From Candidatus Bathyarchaeota archaeon (GTDB lineage Archaea; Thermoproteota; Bathyarchaeia; RBG-16-48-13; GCA-020355125), in the NCBI GenBank assembly GCA_030670615.1, contig DAOVBJ010000056.1:1-6345 (forward strand): 6,345 nt of DNA. The letters run 5' to 3'. Numbering within the stretch: position 1 is the first letter of the stretch; each line of letters opens with the position of its first letter. Both the position numbers and the translations under genes were made by a program. The notes below the pieces were generated by a model. It had not been told where the DNA came from. It saw only the letters and a program-made list of their open reading frames with translations, and did no database searches. Positions 1 through 5,442 of the stretch are shown piece by piece.

Positions 1-41
1 TGTAGAAGTATAGAAGAATCCGCGAGAGGTGGTAACTTGTT

Positions 42-818
42 TCACGGGTCTTCACGGATGGTTCGAGCTTTTTTTGGCGAAAAACAGTGGAGGGGAGTCT
101 GTGGCAGCATTGAACCGATCCCTTTTATGATTCCAGGTCCTTCGGTGCCCAGCTTACAGAGAAGAAGCTGCTCTAAAAAGCCTAGCGGAAGTACCTTAAT
201 CACGTCTCTCTCAAAGTTGGATCTTTTGACGACGCGATGTACTTCGGTGAAGGGCCTTCCCAGTACGAGTATTCTGTCAAAGTCTAGTGAAACCCATTCC
301 TCAAAGAGGGAGTATTGACTTGTTGATAGCCGTCCTTCAATTTCTCCTTTTGTCTTATCAATTCTCGTCACTTGAATTGTCAATGGACGGTTATCGTAGA
401 GGGCGAAAGCCTCAACTATGTTGGTTACGGAGAGCTTTTTCCCGTTGGCGAGTTGGCTGCGAAGAACATGGAGGGGAAGTAAAACGTCAATGTGTCGTGG
501 AGAGGAGATCCCTACGTCCACGTAAAGGCCGTAGCCTACCTGTCTCGCGTCTATGATCTTTCCCCTGACTTCTTCAAACACGTTCAGGTTTTCCAAGGAT
601 ATTGGAGCTAACCCGAATTTCTGGTCAAGGTAGCGGGTGACCACGGGGACATCCGATCCGAAGACCTCAACTTGAATCCAGTTCTCACCTGTTTTTCCAA
701 GGATCTTAAACTGGACTTCGAGGCCCTCGATGAGTGGAGAGAGGATGTCCTCAAATATCTTTAAAAAATGTCTCCAGCGAAAGCTGTAGCATTTTTCGAG
801 AAGCGTTAAAACAACCAT
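42..818 (-). CDS. DUF2110 family protein with S1/OB-like domain
   Basis: A 258-residue protein that I recognise as the archaeal DUF2110 family; its biochemical function is not established. Residues 1-80 form an N-terminal alpha/beta region. Residues about 84-153 look like an S1/OB-fold strand pattern (VRGKIIDARQVGYGLYVDVG, then a segment ending in IQVTRID), which suggests RNA or nucleic-acid binding. Residues about 183-240 carry the family's most recognisable stretch (LGFLEQLLLCKLGTEGPGII). The ATG start overlaps the stop of the upstream HD-domain gene by one base (TAATG), with a GGAG about 12 bases upstream, so it is probably translated by coupling as the last gene of the TFE operon. The shared operon hints at a role in RNA metabolism or transcription; that is inference. 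Only 41 bases remain downstream in the window and they hold nothing recognisable. Family call fairly sure, function unknown. Confidence 0.85.
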   Translation of the reverse strand: MVVLTLLEKCYSFRWRHFLKIFEDILSPLIEGLEVQFKILGKTGENWIQVEVFGSDVPVVTRYLDQKFGLAPISLENLNVFEEVRGKIIDARQVGYGLYVDVGISSPRHIDVLLPLHVLRSQLANGKKLSVTNIVEAFALYDNRPLTIQVTRIDKTKGEIEGRLSTSQYSLFEEWVSLDFDRILVLGRPFTEVHRVVKRSNFERDVIKVLPLGFLEQLLLCKLGTEGPGIIKGIGSMLPQTPLHCFSPKKARTIREDP

Positions 819-1390
819 TAAGAAGTGGCTCCAGTCAAAGCGGCGAGTTCATTATGTAATTTTTTAAAGCGGTTTATTGCTGGAGACCCCAGTACCCTGC
901 CTAATTCCATCGAAAAGGATGTTAACGCCTCTTCAAAGCCCAATTCTTGACTTCCCTCAATCAGCTTATCGGAATAAGAGATTATTTTTTCCTCAAGGCT
1001 TTGTGGGAGAAAGCTCCGTTTAGGGAGTCCCAGCCGAGCGGCTTCCGCCGCGGTCATTCCTGAGCCGCTGTGTCTCTCTATGATGCGGATAATGGGTTCA
1101 GGAAGGCTGAATGAACGGGCGATATCTGCTCCCTTAATCGCGTGGTCTAATTCATGGGTTCTTGCTCGACCGATATCATGAAGGAGTGCACCGATGCGAA
1201 CTAGTTCTACATCTACGGTAATCCCGTTTCCAGCTATTTTCTGGGCTGTTCTAGTGGCGAGATCTGCGACTGCTTTACAGTGTCTTATGACTTTAGGCGA
1301 GCACCCTGCTTTCGTCAGGAGGTTTATCGCCTCTTTTTCTGAAGGGCTTTTGGACAAGATGGGTCGCCCACAGGAGTTAATGCTGCTCAT
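818..1390 (-). CDS. HD-domain phosphohydrolase-like protein (TIGR00295/HDIG type)
   Basis: A 190-residue protein of the HD metal-dependent phosphohydrolase superfamily, most like the archaeal TIGR00295 group. Visible metal-site residues are H37 (in VIRHC), the HD doublet H71-D72 (in ALLHDIGRARTHE), H83, H107 (in IIERHSG) and D141 (in ISYSDKLIEG), so the active site appears intact. The substrate is unknown; HD proteins of this size act on nucleotides or other phosphoesters. No signal peptide or membrane segment is visible, so it should be cytosolic. Its ATG overlaps the TFE stop in an ATGA (4 bp), and its own stop overlaps the DUF2110 start by 1 bp, making it the middle gene of a three-gene operon. 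The C-terminal part (about 145-190) is helical and lies outside the HD core. The superfamily call is firm; the exact reaction cannot be given. Confidence 0.87.
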   Translation of the reverse strand: MSSINSCGRPILSKSPSEKEAINLLTKAGCSPKVIRHCKAVADLATRTAQKIAGNGITVDVELVRIGALLHDIGRARTHELDHAIKGADIARSFSLPEPIIRIIERHSGSGMTAAEAARLGLPKRSFLPQSLEEKIISYSDKLIEGSQELGFEEALTSFSMELGRVLGSPAINRFKKLHNELAALTGATS

Positions 1391-1917
1391 TCGCTCATTT
1401 CTTTCTCTAATTGAGTGATTTTATTCTCCAAAGCGTCAATTATTTTTTGGTTATCAAAGTATTCGAGAAGCTTTTCACAGGTCGGACATTTAAAAACGTA
1501 TTCCATAGCGTCTTCAAAAGTGAGCCTTTCACACTCCGGTGTGTAGCAGTAGTAAAAGTCATGGCCCCGTTCGTAGTCTAAGCGCGTTTGAAGAATCCTG
1601 AGAATTCTTTTCTTCTGATTTTTTATGAAGCCTTCAACCTGATCCAGCTGAAGGCTCCATCGAAAAATGAACCAACCGGTGGTTTCATCTCGCACCCCGT
1701 CGCATTGGACGATGGAGTGATTGTAAAGTTTGAAAAGGATCCTTCTCACATCGTTCAATTTAAATTCGGTTTCAGCGTCTTCAGCTATGTAAGACAGGAT
1801 CTGGTCATCTGTGGCTTCCTTAAACTTCTTTAAGGCCATGACTATTTGAACCGCTTCCTCGCCGCTGATGACCTTTGCAACTTTCATCAGAACGTCGTCA
1901 TCTACAAATATACTCAC
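1387..1917 (-). CDS. tfe: Transcription initiation factor E (TFE, TFIIE-alpha homologue)
   Basis: A 176-residue archaeal TFE, which assists RNA polymerase, TBP and TFB in promoter opening and stabilises the open complex. Residues about 8-95 form the winged-helix domain (AKVISGEEAVQIVMALKKF, then DDQI and NDVRRILFKLYNHSIV). A helical linker rich in K/R (98-115) precedes the zinc ribbon with C124, C129, C144 and C147, including the typical LTFEDAMEYVFKCPTC core. The first cysteine pair is spaced CX4C rather than the CX2C I would expect. A charged helix (157-176) ends the protein, close to usual TFE length. The start is GTG at 1917; a later ATG at codon 11 would trim the region before the winged helix and fits family length less well. 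First gene of the operon with the HD protein and DUF2110; the candidate promoter sits so close that the mRNA may be nearly leaderless. Confidence 0.95.
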   Translation of the reverse strand: MSIFVDDDVLMKVAKVISGEEAVQIVMALKKFKEATDDQILSYIAEDAETEFKLNDVRRILFKLYNHSIVQCDGVRDETTGWFIFRWSLQLDQVEGFIKNQKKRILRILQTRLDYERGHDFYYCYTPECERLTFEDAMEYVFKCPTCEKLLEYFDNQKIIDALENKITQLEKEMSE

Positions 1918-1997
1918 GTTACCAGTCTCACAAATTTAAAACTATTATAGGAGTAAAGAGAAACTTAAGTTTTGTTAAATGCGTCGGATGTTTTAAA
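1918..1997. promoter_or_regulatory. Divergent promoter region between tfe and trm56
   Basis: This 80-bp AT-rich gap separates two genes transcribed away from each other, so it should hold both promoters. On the minus strand TATAATAG (1949-1942) lies about 26 bases before the tfe GTG, the spacing expected of an archaeal TATA box for a nearly leaderless transcript; TTTAAATTT (1940-1932) is an alternative. On the plus strand TTTAAAACTATTATAG (1935-1950) or TTTGTTAAAT (1971-1980) could serve trm56. No clear BRE or operator repeat is visible. Box assignments are tentative. Confidence 0.5.
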
Positions 1998-2546
1998 TTG
2001 AAAATCGTAGTTTTGAGGTTAAGCCACAGATATGTTCGAGATGACAGAGCCACATCACATCTGTTCTTGGTTGCAAGAGCCTTTGGAGCCGATGGAGTGA
2101 TTTACACGGGCCAAAGGGATAGGAAAATTGAAGCTACTATCCAAGAGATTACTGAGGCTTGGGGCGGCATCTTTGATGTGAAGTATAGAAAGAATGGGGC
2201 TGAAGTGTTGAAGGAGTGGAAGAGGAGGGGCGGAGACATAATCCATCTATCTATGTATGGCCTCTCAATTCAGAACGTGGTGGAAGTCATTCGGATGTCG
2301 CCTGCAGACAAGCTCATTGTGGTTGGTGGAGCGAAGGTTCCCAAATATGTGTATGAAGAAGCTGATTGGAATGTGGCTGTGACGTCTCAACCACACTCCG
2401 AGATCAGCGCCGTAAGCATTTTCCTCCACGAACTTTTAGAGGGACGAGAGTTGTCAAAATCCTTTAAAAACGCAGAGTTAGTTATCGTGCCCCAAGTAAG
2501 GGGTAAGAAGATCGTCAGAGGATCAGGTAGAGGATGCGGTCTGTAG
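1998..2546 (+). CDS. trm56: tRNA (cytidine(56)-2'-O)-methyltransferase Trm56
   Basis: A 182-residue SPOUT-class methyltransferase that uses S-adenosylmethionine to 2'-O-methylate C56 in the T-loop of archaeal tRNAs. Visible family motifs are the N-terminal VVLRLSHRYVRDDRATSH with ARAFGA (residues about 4-31), HLSMYG (83-88), VVGGAKVP (108-115) and the SAM-knot stretch VTSQPHSEISAVSIFLHELL (129-148). I place the start at TTG 1998 because family similarity begins with the KIVVLRL that follows. A longer reading from TTG 1875 would add 41 unrelated residues and run into the oppositely oriented tfe coding sequence. GGATG at 1986-1990 could be a weak ribosome binding site, or the mRNA may be leaderless. 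The last 24 bases overlap the end of hflX on the other strand. Length is normal for the family; identification is confident, the start moderately so. Confidence 0.93.
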   Translation: MKIVVLRLSHRYVRDDRATSHLFLVARAFGADGVIYTGQRDRKIEATIQEITEAWGGIFDVKYRKNGAEVLKEWKRRGGDIIHLSMYGLSIQNVVEVIRMSPADKLIVVGGAKVPKYVYEEADWNVAVTSQPHSEISAVSIFLHELLEGRELSKSFKNAELVIVPQVRGKKIVRGSGRGCGL

Positions 2547-3803
2547 ACCCGCAACGACCTTTCCATTAAGACGCTTTACTTTCCCTTCAACGTCATCAAC
2601 GAGCCAACGAAAGGCTGTTACCTTGATTACGACTTCCTCATTTTTGTAGACGGTTTTGATAGAGTTAACTTTACCGTGGAGTTCGGATATGAAGGAGAGG
2701 GATTCTTTAGTTAGCGGAAGTCTGACGACGATGGTTAAGACGTCTCCAACTTCATTGGAGAGTTTACACTTCAACTCTTCGAGGTTTGTACCTTTAACTG
2801 CTGAAATGAGGATGGGGTTTGGCGCGAGTTCCATAATGTTGTTGAGTCGCTCCTCTAATTCGTTTTGCGTCAATAAATCGATCTTGTTTAAAGCCGTTAC
2901 TATGGGAATGCCTCCGGCCCCAATTTCATTAAGTACTTCTAGGCTGCAGGAGAGTTTTCTCTTGATCTCGTCCAAGGATTCGTGGAAGTCAACGAGGAGG
3001 ATTATGGCGTCAGATAAAATGGTCTCCTCCAAGGTGGAGTGAAAAGCCTCCACCAGGGCCAGGGGAAGTCTGTCGATGAAGCCAACGGTGTCAGTGATCA
3101 GCACGCGTCCAACGTTGAGGTCAATGGACCTCGTCGTCGTGGTAAGTGTCGTGAAAATCCCGAGGTTCACGGATTTAGCTGCGCCTGTCAGAACGTTAAA
3201 GAGGGTTGTCTTACCCGCGCTTGTGTATCCAGCTAAAGAAACAAGGGGAAACCCCGACTCGGTCCGTCGAACCCGATGTAAACTCCTTTGTGCACGAATT
3301 CGCTTCAGTTCTCGTCTAATGCTGTGGATCTGTCGTTTAATCTCATCGTAGTAAACGTCGACGCCATGCGTTCCGAGGCCTAAATAGCCAGGTCGCTCGC
3401 CCATTCTTGTAAGCCTAACCATCTCTCGCGCTCGTGGAAGTTGATGTCGAAGTCTTGCAAGACGGATTTGTAGGTTTGCTTCGTTAGTCGAGGCGCGTTT
3501 GGAAAAAATTTCAAGGATCAGTTGAAAGCGGTCTATGACTTCGACTTCCACGACTTTAGCGAGGTTATAGGATTGAATTGGCTTCAGCTCGTTGTCGAAG
3601 ATGACTCGTTCAGCATTTACCTCCTCAACCAGCTCCGCTAGTTCCACCGCTTTTCCCCGTCCGATTTGAAACCCCGCGTCCGGTCGTCGTGTCTGCTCAA
3701 TATGTCCTGCCACGGTGTAGCCAGCGGCTTCAGCCAAGCTCTTCAATTCATCAAGATTTGAACGCTCATAGTTTTTACGTCTCTGAACGAGTATTGCCTT
3801 GAT
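2523..3803 (-). CDS. hflX: GTPase HflX, probable non-canonical start
   Basis: A ribosome-associated GTPase of the HflX family (Obg-HflX superfamily), known to bind the large ribosomal subunit and, in bacteria, to split stalled ribosomes. Numbering from the ATC at 3803 (426 aa): the N-terminal HflX nucleotide-binding domain is about 1-125 (GRGK, VIFDNEL, STNEANLQIRLARL). A helical linker about 135-180 follows the archaeal-style GERPGYLGLGTHGVDVYYDE. The G domain has G1 GYTSAGKT (192-199), a T-rich switch I (IFTTLTTTTR), G3 DTVGF (238-242), G4 NKID (306-309) and G5 SAVKG. A C-terminal domain ends the protein. The first ordinary start codon is TTG at 3746, but the open frame continues upstream with family-like sequence (KAILVQRR...LDELKSLAE) and a GGAGGT precedes it. 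No ATG, GTG or TTG exists there, so AUC (3803 or 3806) or AUA (3812) may initiate. Strict rules would give 2523-3746. It follows mbf1 in the same operon. Confidence 0.9.
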   Translation of the reverse strand: MKAILVQRRKNYERSNLDELKSLAEAAGYTVAGHIEQTRRPDAGFQIGRGKAVELAELVEEVNAERVIFDNELKPIQSYNLAKVVEVEVIDRFQLILEIFSKRASTNEANLQIRLARLRHQLPRAREMVRLTRMGERPGYLGLGTHGVDVYYDEIKRQIHSIRRELKRIRAQRSLHRVRRTESGFPLVSLAGYTSAGKTTLFNVLTGAAKSVNLGIFTTLTTTTRSIDLNVGRVLITDTVGFIDRLPLALVEAFHSTLEETILSDAIILLVDFHESLDEIKRKLSCSLEVLNEIGAGGIPIVTALNKIDLLTQNELEERLNNIMELAPNPILISAVKGTNLEELKCKLSNEVGDVLTIVVRLPLTKESLSFISELHGKVNSIKTVYKNEEVVIKVTAFRWLVDDVEGKVKRLNGKVVAGLQTASST

Positions 3804-3812
3804 GATCCTTAT

Positions 3813-3818
3813 ACCTCC
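3813..3818 (-). promoter_or_regulatory. Strong ribosome binding site for hflX
   Basis: On the minus strand GGAGGT begins three bases after the mbf1 stop TGA (3824-3822), matching the anti-Shine-Dalgarno sequence closely. It lies 9 bases before an in-frame ATC at 3803 and 6 bases before the ATC at 3806, but over 60 bases before the first ordinary start (TTG 3746). The TTG has no comparable site next to it. The position argues that hflX translation begins near 3803. Confidence 0.7.
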
Positions 3819-3821
3819 ACG

Positions 3822-4331
3822 TCAACGTTCGTCCCTTTTTTGCACAACTACGACGTCGCCCAAGGTAAGGGCAGTAGGCTTATGCGCAGACACTTCTTCT
3901 CCAACTTGAGTCGTGGTCGGAGAACCCAGAATTTTGATTTTCAGATTACTCTCCAGTTTTTTAGCTAGGGCTAGCTCGGGAGTCATCTTCTCCATTTCCA
4001 ATTTTTGAAGAAGAGAAATCTTTTCACCGATTTTTCTACTCAGTTCCTCATGGGTTAAACCGAGTTTTTCCCTACCCCGCCTAATCCGTTTACCATAGCC
4101 CTCAACGACAACAGAGTCGTCGAAAATTAATCTTTGTTGAGAAGGTTGAACTCTCATTCGTGGGCTTACAGGCGTCACCCTTTTTGTTGAAGCCTTTTGT
4201 ATTTCGGGTTCGTATCTCCTGCGGGATGAGTTTGATTTGGAGCATTCGGAGCAGACTAAAAGTTTTGCGCTGTCAATGACCACCGAGTAGGCTCGTCCAA
4301 AAATCTGGCTTCCGCAGACTTCACAATCCAT
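3822..4331 (-). CDS. mbf1: Multiprotein bridging factor 1 (archaeal MBF1)
   Basis: A 169-residue archaeal MBF1 (TIGR00270-like). The N-terminal zinc ribbon has C3, C6, C27 and C30. Residues about 32-75 are a basic, S/P/Q-containing, probably flexible linker. Residues about 79-136 are a Cro/C1-type helix-turn-helix (YGKRIRRGREKLGLTHEELS, then QKLEMEKMTPELALAKKLE). The tail LTLGDVVVVQKRDER matches the conserved archaeal C-terminus. Eukaryotic MBF1 is a transcriptional coactivator, whereas the archaeal protein is reported to bind the small ribosomal subunit through its HTH and to affect translation. The ATG start is preceded by GAGGG (4345-4341) at 9-base spacing. HflX follows directly in the same reading frame, its ribosome binding site starting right after this stop, so the two are very probably co-transcribed and translationally coupled. 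Identification is confident. Confidence 0.94.
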   Translation of the reverse strand: MDCEVCGSQIFGRAYSVVIDSAKLLVCSECSKSNSSRRRYEPEIQKASTKRVTPVSPRMRVQPSQQRLIFDDSVVVEGYGKRIRRGREKLGLTHEELSRKIGEKISLLQKLEMEKMTPELALAKKLESNLKIKILGSPTTTQVGEEVSAHKPTALTLGDVVVVQKRDER

Positions 4332-4415
4332 ATCGGAATTCCCTCGTTTGAGATTCCTTTAAATGATAAGTGGGGGCAATTAGTACTTGAAGGTTTCTAA
4401 TGGGGAAGTCGACGC
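4332..4415. promoter_or_regulatory. Divergent promoter region between mbf1 and the PUA gene
   Basis: An 84-bp gap between divergently transcribed genes. The palindromic-core ATTTAAA/TTTAAAT at 4358-4364 could act as a TATA element in either direction. On the plus strand it would place a start near 4387, leaving a leader of about 29 bases that contains GGGGAAG (4402-4408), 7 bases before the TTG start at 4416. On the minus strand it would start near 4335, too close for the GAGGG site at 4345-4341 to lie in the mRNA; CTTATCATTT (4371-4362) may then be the mbf1 element. Tentative. Confidence 0.4.
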
Positions 4416-4898
4416 TTGGGAAACAGTAGGTTGGATTTACAAAAGATCAGGGCGATAGCAAATTACCAGTTTGAATCCAATGTGGGCCACATTTTGTTCC
4501 CTGAAGAGGTGGAACTGACACATTCTCGGAGAACGGGCAGGATCAGGCATATCTCCCTTGAAGGACGGTTGCTGGCGACGCTTAGGCCCTGCGACAGCTT
4601 GTTTTCACTGACGATTCACGGAGCTCAGAGGCTCAAGACTGCTCTGAAACCATTGCAGTCCAGGGTTGTTGCAAGGAAAGATGTTGAAGAGTTTATCAAG
4701 AGCGGTCGAAACCTTTTCGCTCGCCACGTGGTTACAGTAGACGAAGAAGTCAGGCCTGGAAGTGAAGTGGTTGTCACAAACGAGGATGATGAGCTTTTAG
4801 CTGTGGGAAGAGCCTTGTTGAGCGGTATGGAGATGTTAGCATTTAAAAGGGGGGTTGCAGTCAAAATTAGGCGAGGAGTAGAAGAGGTGGAGGGTTAA
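4416..4898 (+). CDS. PUA-domain protein related to archaeosine transglycosylase C-terminus
   Basis: A 160-residue stand-alone protein resembling the C-terminal half of archaeal tRNA-guanine transglycosylase (TgtA). Residues about 5-80 match the domain that precedes the PUA (KIRAIANYQFESNVGHILFP, SRRTGRIRHI, LLATLRPCDSLFSLT). Residues about 83-157 form the PUA RNA-binding domain (RVVARKDVEEFIKSGRNLFA, VRPGSEVVVTNEDDELLAVG, then LAFKRGVAVKIRRG). The catalytic TIM barrel of TgtA is absent, so it is an RNA-binding module and not a transglycosylase on its own; the RNA target is unknown. The TTG start at 4416 is preceded by GGGGAAG; an in-frame stop at 4398-4400 limits extension and no earlier usable start is in frame. 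Its stop overlaps the NAC start by one base, so it is the first gene of a PUA-NAC operon. It could assist a separately encoded tRNA-modifying enzyme or act at the ribosome; both are inference. Confidence 0.87.
   Translation: MGNSRLDLQKIRAIANYQFESNVGHILFPEEVELTHSRRTGRIRHISLEGRLLATLRPCDSLFSLTIHGAQRLKTALKPLQSRVVARKDVEEFIKSGRNLFARHVVTVDEEVRPGSEVVVTNEDDELLAVGRALLSGMEMLAFKRGVAVKIRRGVEEVEG
4889..4893 (+). promoter_or_regulatory. Ribosome binding site for nac
   Basis: GGAGG lies inside the last codons of the PUA gene, 4 bases before the nac ATG at 4898, with a second candidate GAGGTG just upstream (4884-4889). Together with the TAATG stop/start overlap this supports translational coupling and fixes the nac start. 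Confidence 0.65.
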
Positions 4899-5260
4899 TG
4901 CGAAAGATAAGTTCTCGTCAGGCAAGAAGGCTTATGAGCCAGCTGGGAATGCAAGTAGAAGAGGTCCGGGATACAAGGCAGGTCATAATAAAGACCTCGA
5001 ATAAGGAAATCGTCATCGACAACCCAGAGGTCAGTATTACCCACATGCAGGGACAGGATGTCTATCAAGTCATGGGCGGAAGCGTCACAGAGAGAGCAGT
5101 TCAGGGGAGTGTGGAAGAGGAGCCGCTTGTGATCCCCGAAGAAGACGTGCATCTGGTAGCTCAACAGGCGGGGGTAGATGTGGAAGCAGCGAGGAAGGCC
5201 TTAGAGGCGGCGGAAGGAGACTTAGCCCAAGCCATTTTAAACCTATCACAGACAAGGTGA
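4898..5260 (+). CDS. nac: Nascent polypeptide-associated complex protein (NAC-alpha type)
   Basis: A 120-residue archaeal NAC, a ribosome-associated chaperone that binds nascent chains at the exit tunnel and works as a homodimer in archaea. Residues about 3-63 form the NAC domain, with the basic N-terminal stretch (MRKISSRQARRLMSQLGMQ) and the beta strands QVIIKTSNKEIVIDNPEV and VYQVMGG. An acidic linker (64-80) leads to the C-terminal UBA domain (about 81-118: EEDVHLVAQQAGVDVEAARK, then EAAEGDLAQAILNL). Length and domain order are the archaeal norm. The ATG is supported by GGAGG and by the 1-bp overlap with the PUA gene upstream. It is the last gene of its operon; the next gene is convergent, and an inverted repeat with T-rich sequence lies about 30 bases downstream. 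Identification is confident. Confidence 0.96.
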   Translation: MRKISSRQARRLMSQLGMQVEEVRDTRQVIIKTSNKEIVIDNPEVSITHMQGQDVYQVMGGSVTERAVQGSVEEEPLVIPEEDVHLVAQQAGVDVEAARKALEAAEGDLAQAILNLSQTR

Positions 5261-5288
5261 GGAAGAGTCGTTCTTGTCTGATGCGTGA

Positions 5289-5328
5289 CTTCTTGATTTA
5301 ATTTAGAATGTCTTCTCTCTTCAAGAAG
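5289..5328. repeat. Inverted repeat between convergent genes, possible terminator
   Basis: CTTCTTGA (5289-5296) is perfectly complementary to TCAAGAAG (5321-5328), giving an 8-bp stem with a 24-base AT-rich loop. It lies 28 bases after the nac stop. T-rich stretches (5290-5305 on the plus strand; TTTTACAAG from 5340 on the minus strand) are compatible with archaeal termination, which relies mainly on U tracts rather than hairpins. The loop is long, so the structure may be incidental. Confidence 0.35.
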
Positions 5329-5340
5329 CCTCTTGTAAAA

Positions 5341-5402
5341 GGTTCCCTGTCATATGACCCTGCTACGGGGTGATTTACTCGCCTGAAGGTGGTGACGGAA
5401 CC
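5341..5402. other. Possible structured RNA or junction-like inverted repeat
   Basis: Within the gap after nac, GGTTCC (5341-5346) pairs with GGAACC (5397-5402), and GTCA (5349-5352) pairs with TGAC (5393-5396) with only a two-base bulge (CT, 5347-5348). This makes a ten-pair closing stem. The enclosed segment can form two small hairpins: ACCC (5357-5360) with GGGT (5368-5371), and CGCC (5380-5383) with GGTG (5388-5391, one G-U pair) around a TGAA loop. The result is a three-way-junction shape. I recognise no known RNA family: it lacks proper C/D box spacing and an ACA box after the stem. The rest of the gap (5403-5442) shows nothing. It may be a small RNA, part of the 3' end of a neighbouring mRNA, or chance. 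Confidence 0.28.
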
Positions 5403-5442
5403 CGATGAGAGATCTGAGGCGAAGTTGTGGGTCGGACAAGTG

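Noticed and set aside
1..41. A further gene start downstream of the DUF2110 gene on the minus strand.
   Set aside because: The 41 bases contain no start codon with a ribosome binding site and no recognisable element.
1875..1997. N-terminal extension of Trm56 from a TTG at 1875.
   Set aside because: The 41 added residues show no resemblance to Trm56 and would overlap the start of tfe and both promoters.
2656..3351. Long plus-strand open frames opposite hflX (2656-3042, 3039-3236 and 3076-3351).
   Set aside because: They lie wholly inside a well-supported GTPase gene, overlap one another in different frames and have low-complexity, non-family-like translations.
3822..3824. The mbf1 stop TGA is in the same reading frame as hflX, so a readthrough MBF1-HflX fusion could be imagined.
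   Set aside because: MBF1 ends with its usual C-terminal motif and a strong ribosome binding site for hflX follows. No selenocysteine-type element was recognised, so separate translation is simpler.
4400..4429. ATG at 4400 with a good purine-rich context, opening a nine-codon frame before the PUA gene.
   Set aside because: It ends at a TAG after nine codons and is out of frame with the PUA protein. It could only matter as a leader peptide, for which there is no further sign.
4895..5164. Minus-strand open frame opposite nac.
   Set aside because: The NAC protein is unmistakable on the plus strand; the antisense translation resembles nothing and lacks its own context.
5369..5418. C/D box guide RNA candidate (GTGATTT, CTGA, GATGAG and CTGA motifs).
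   Set aside because: The C boxes deviate from the consensus and the spacing between boxes is too short for a guide segment.
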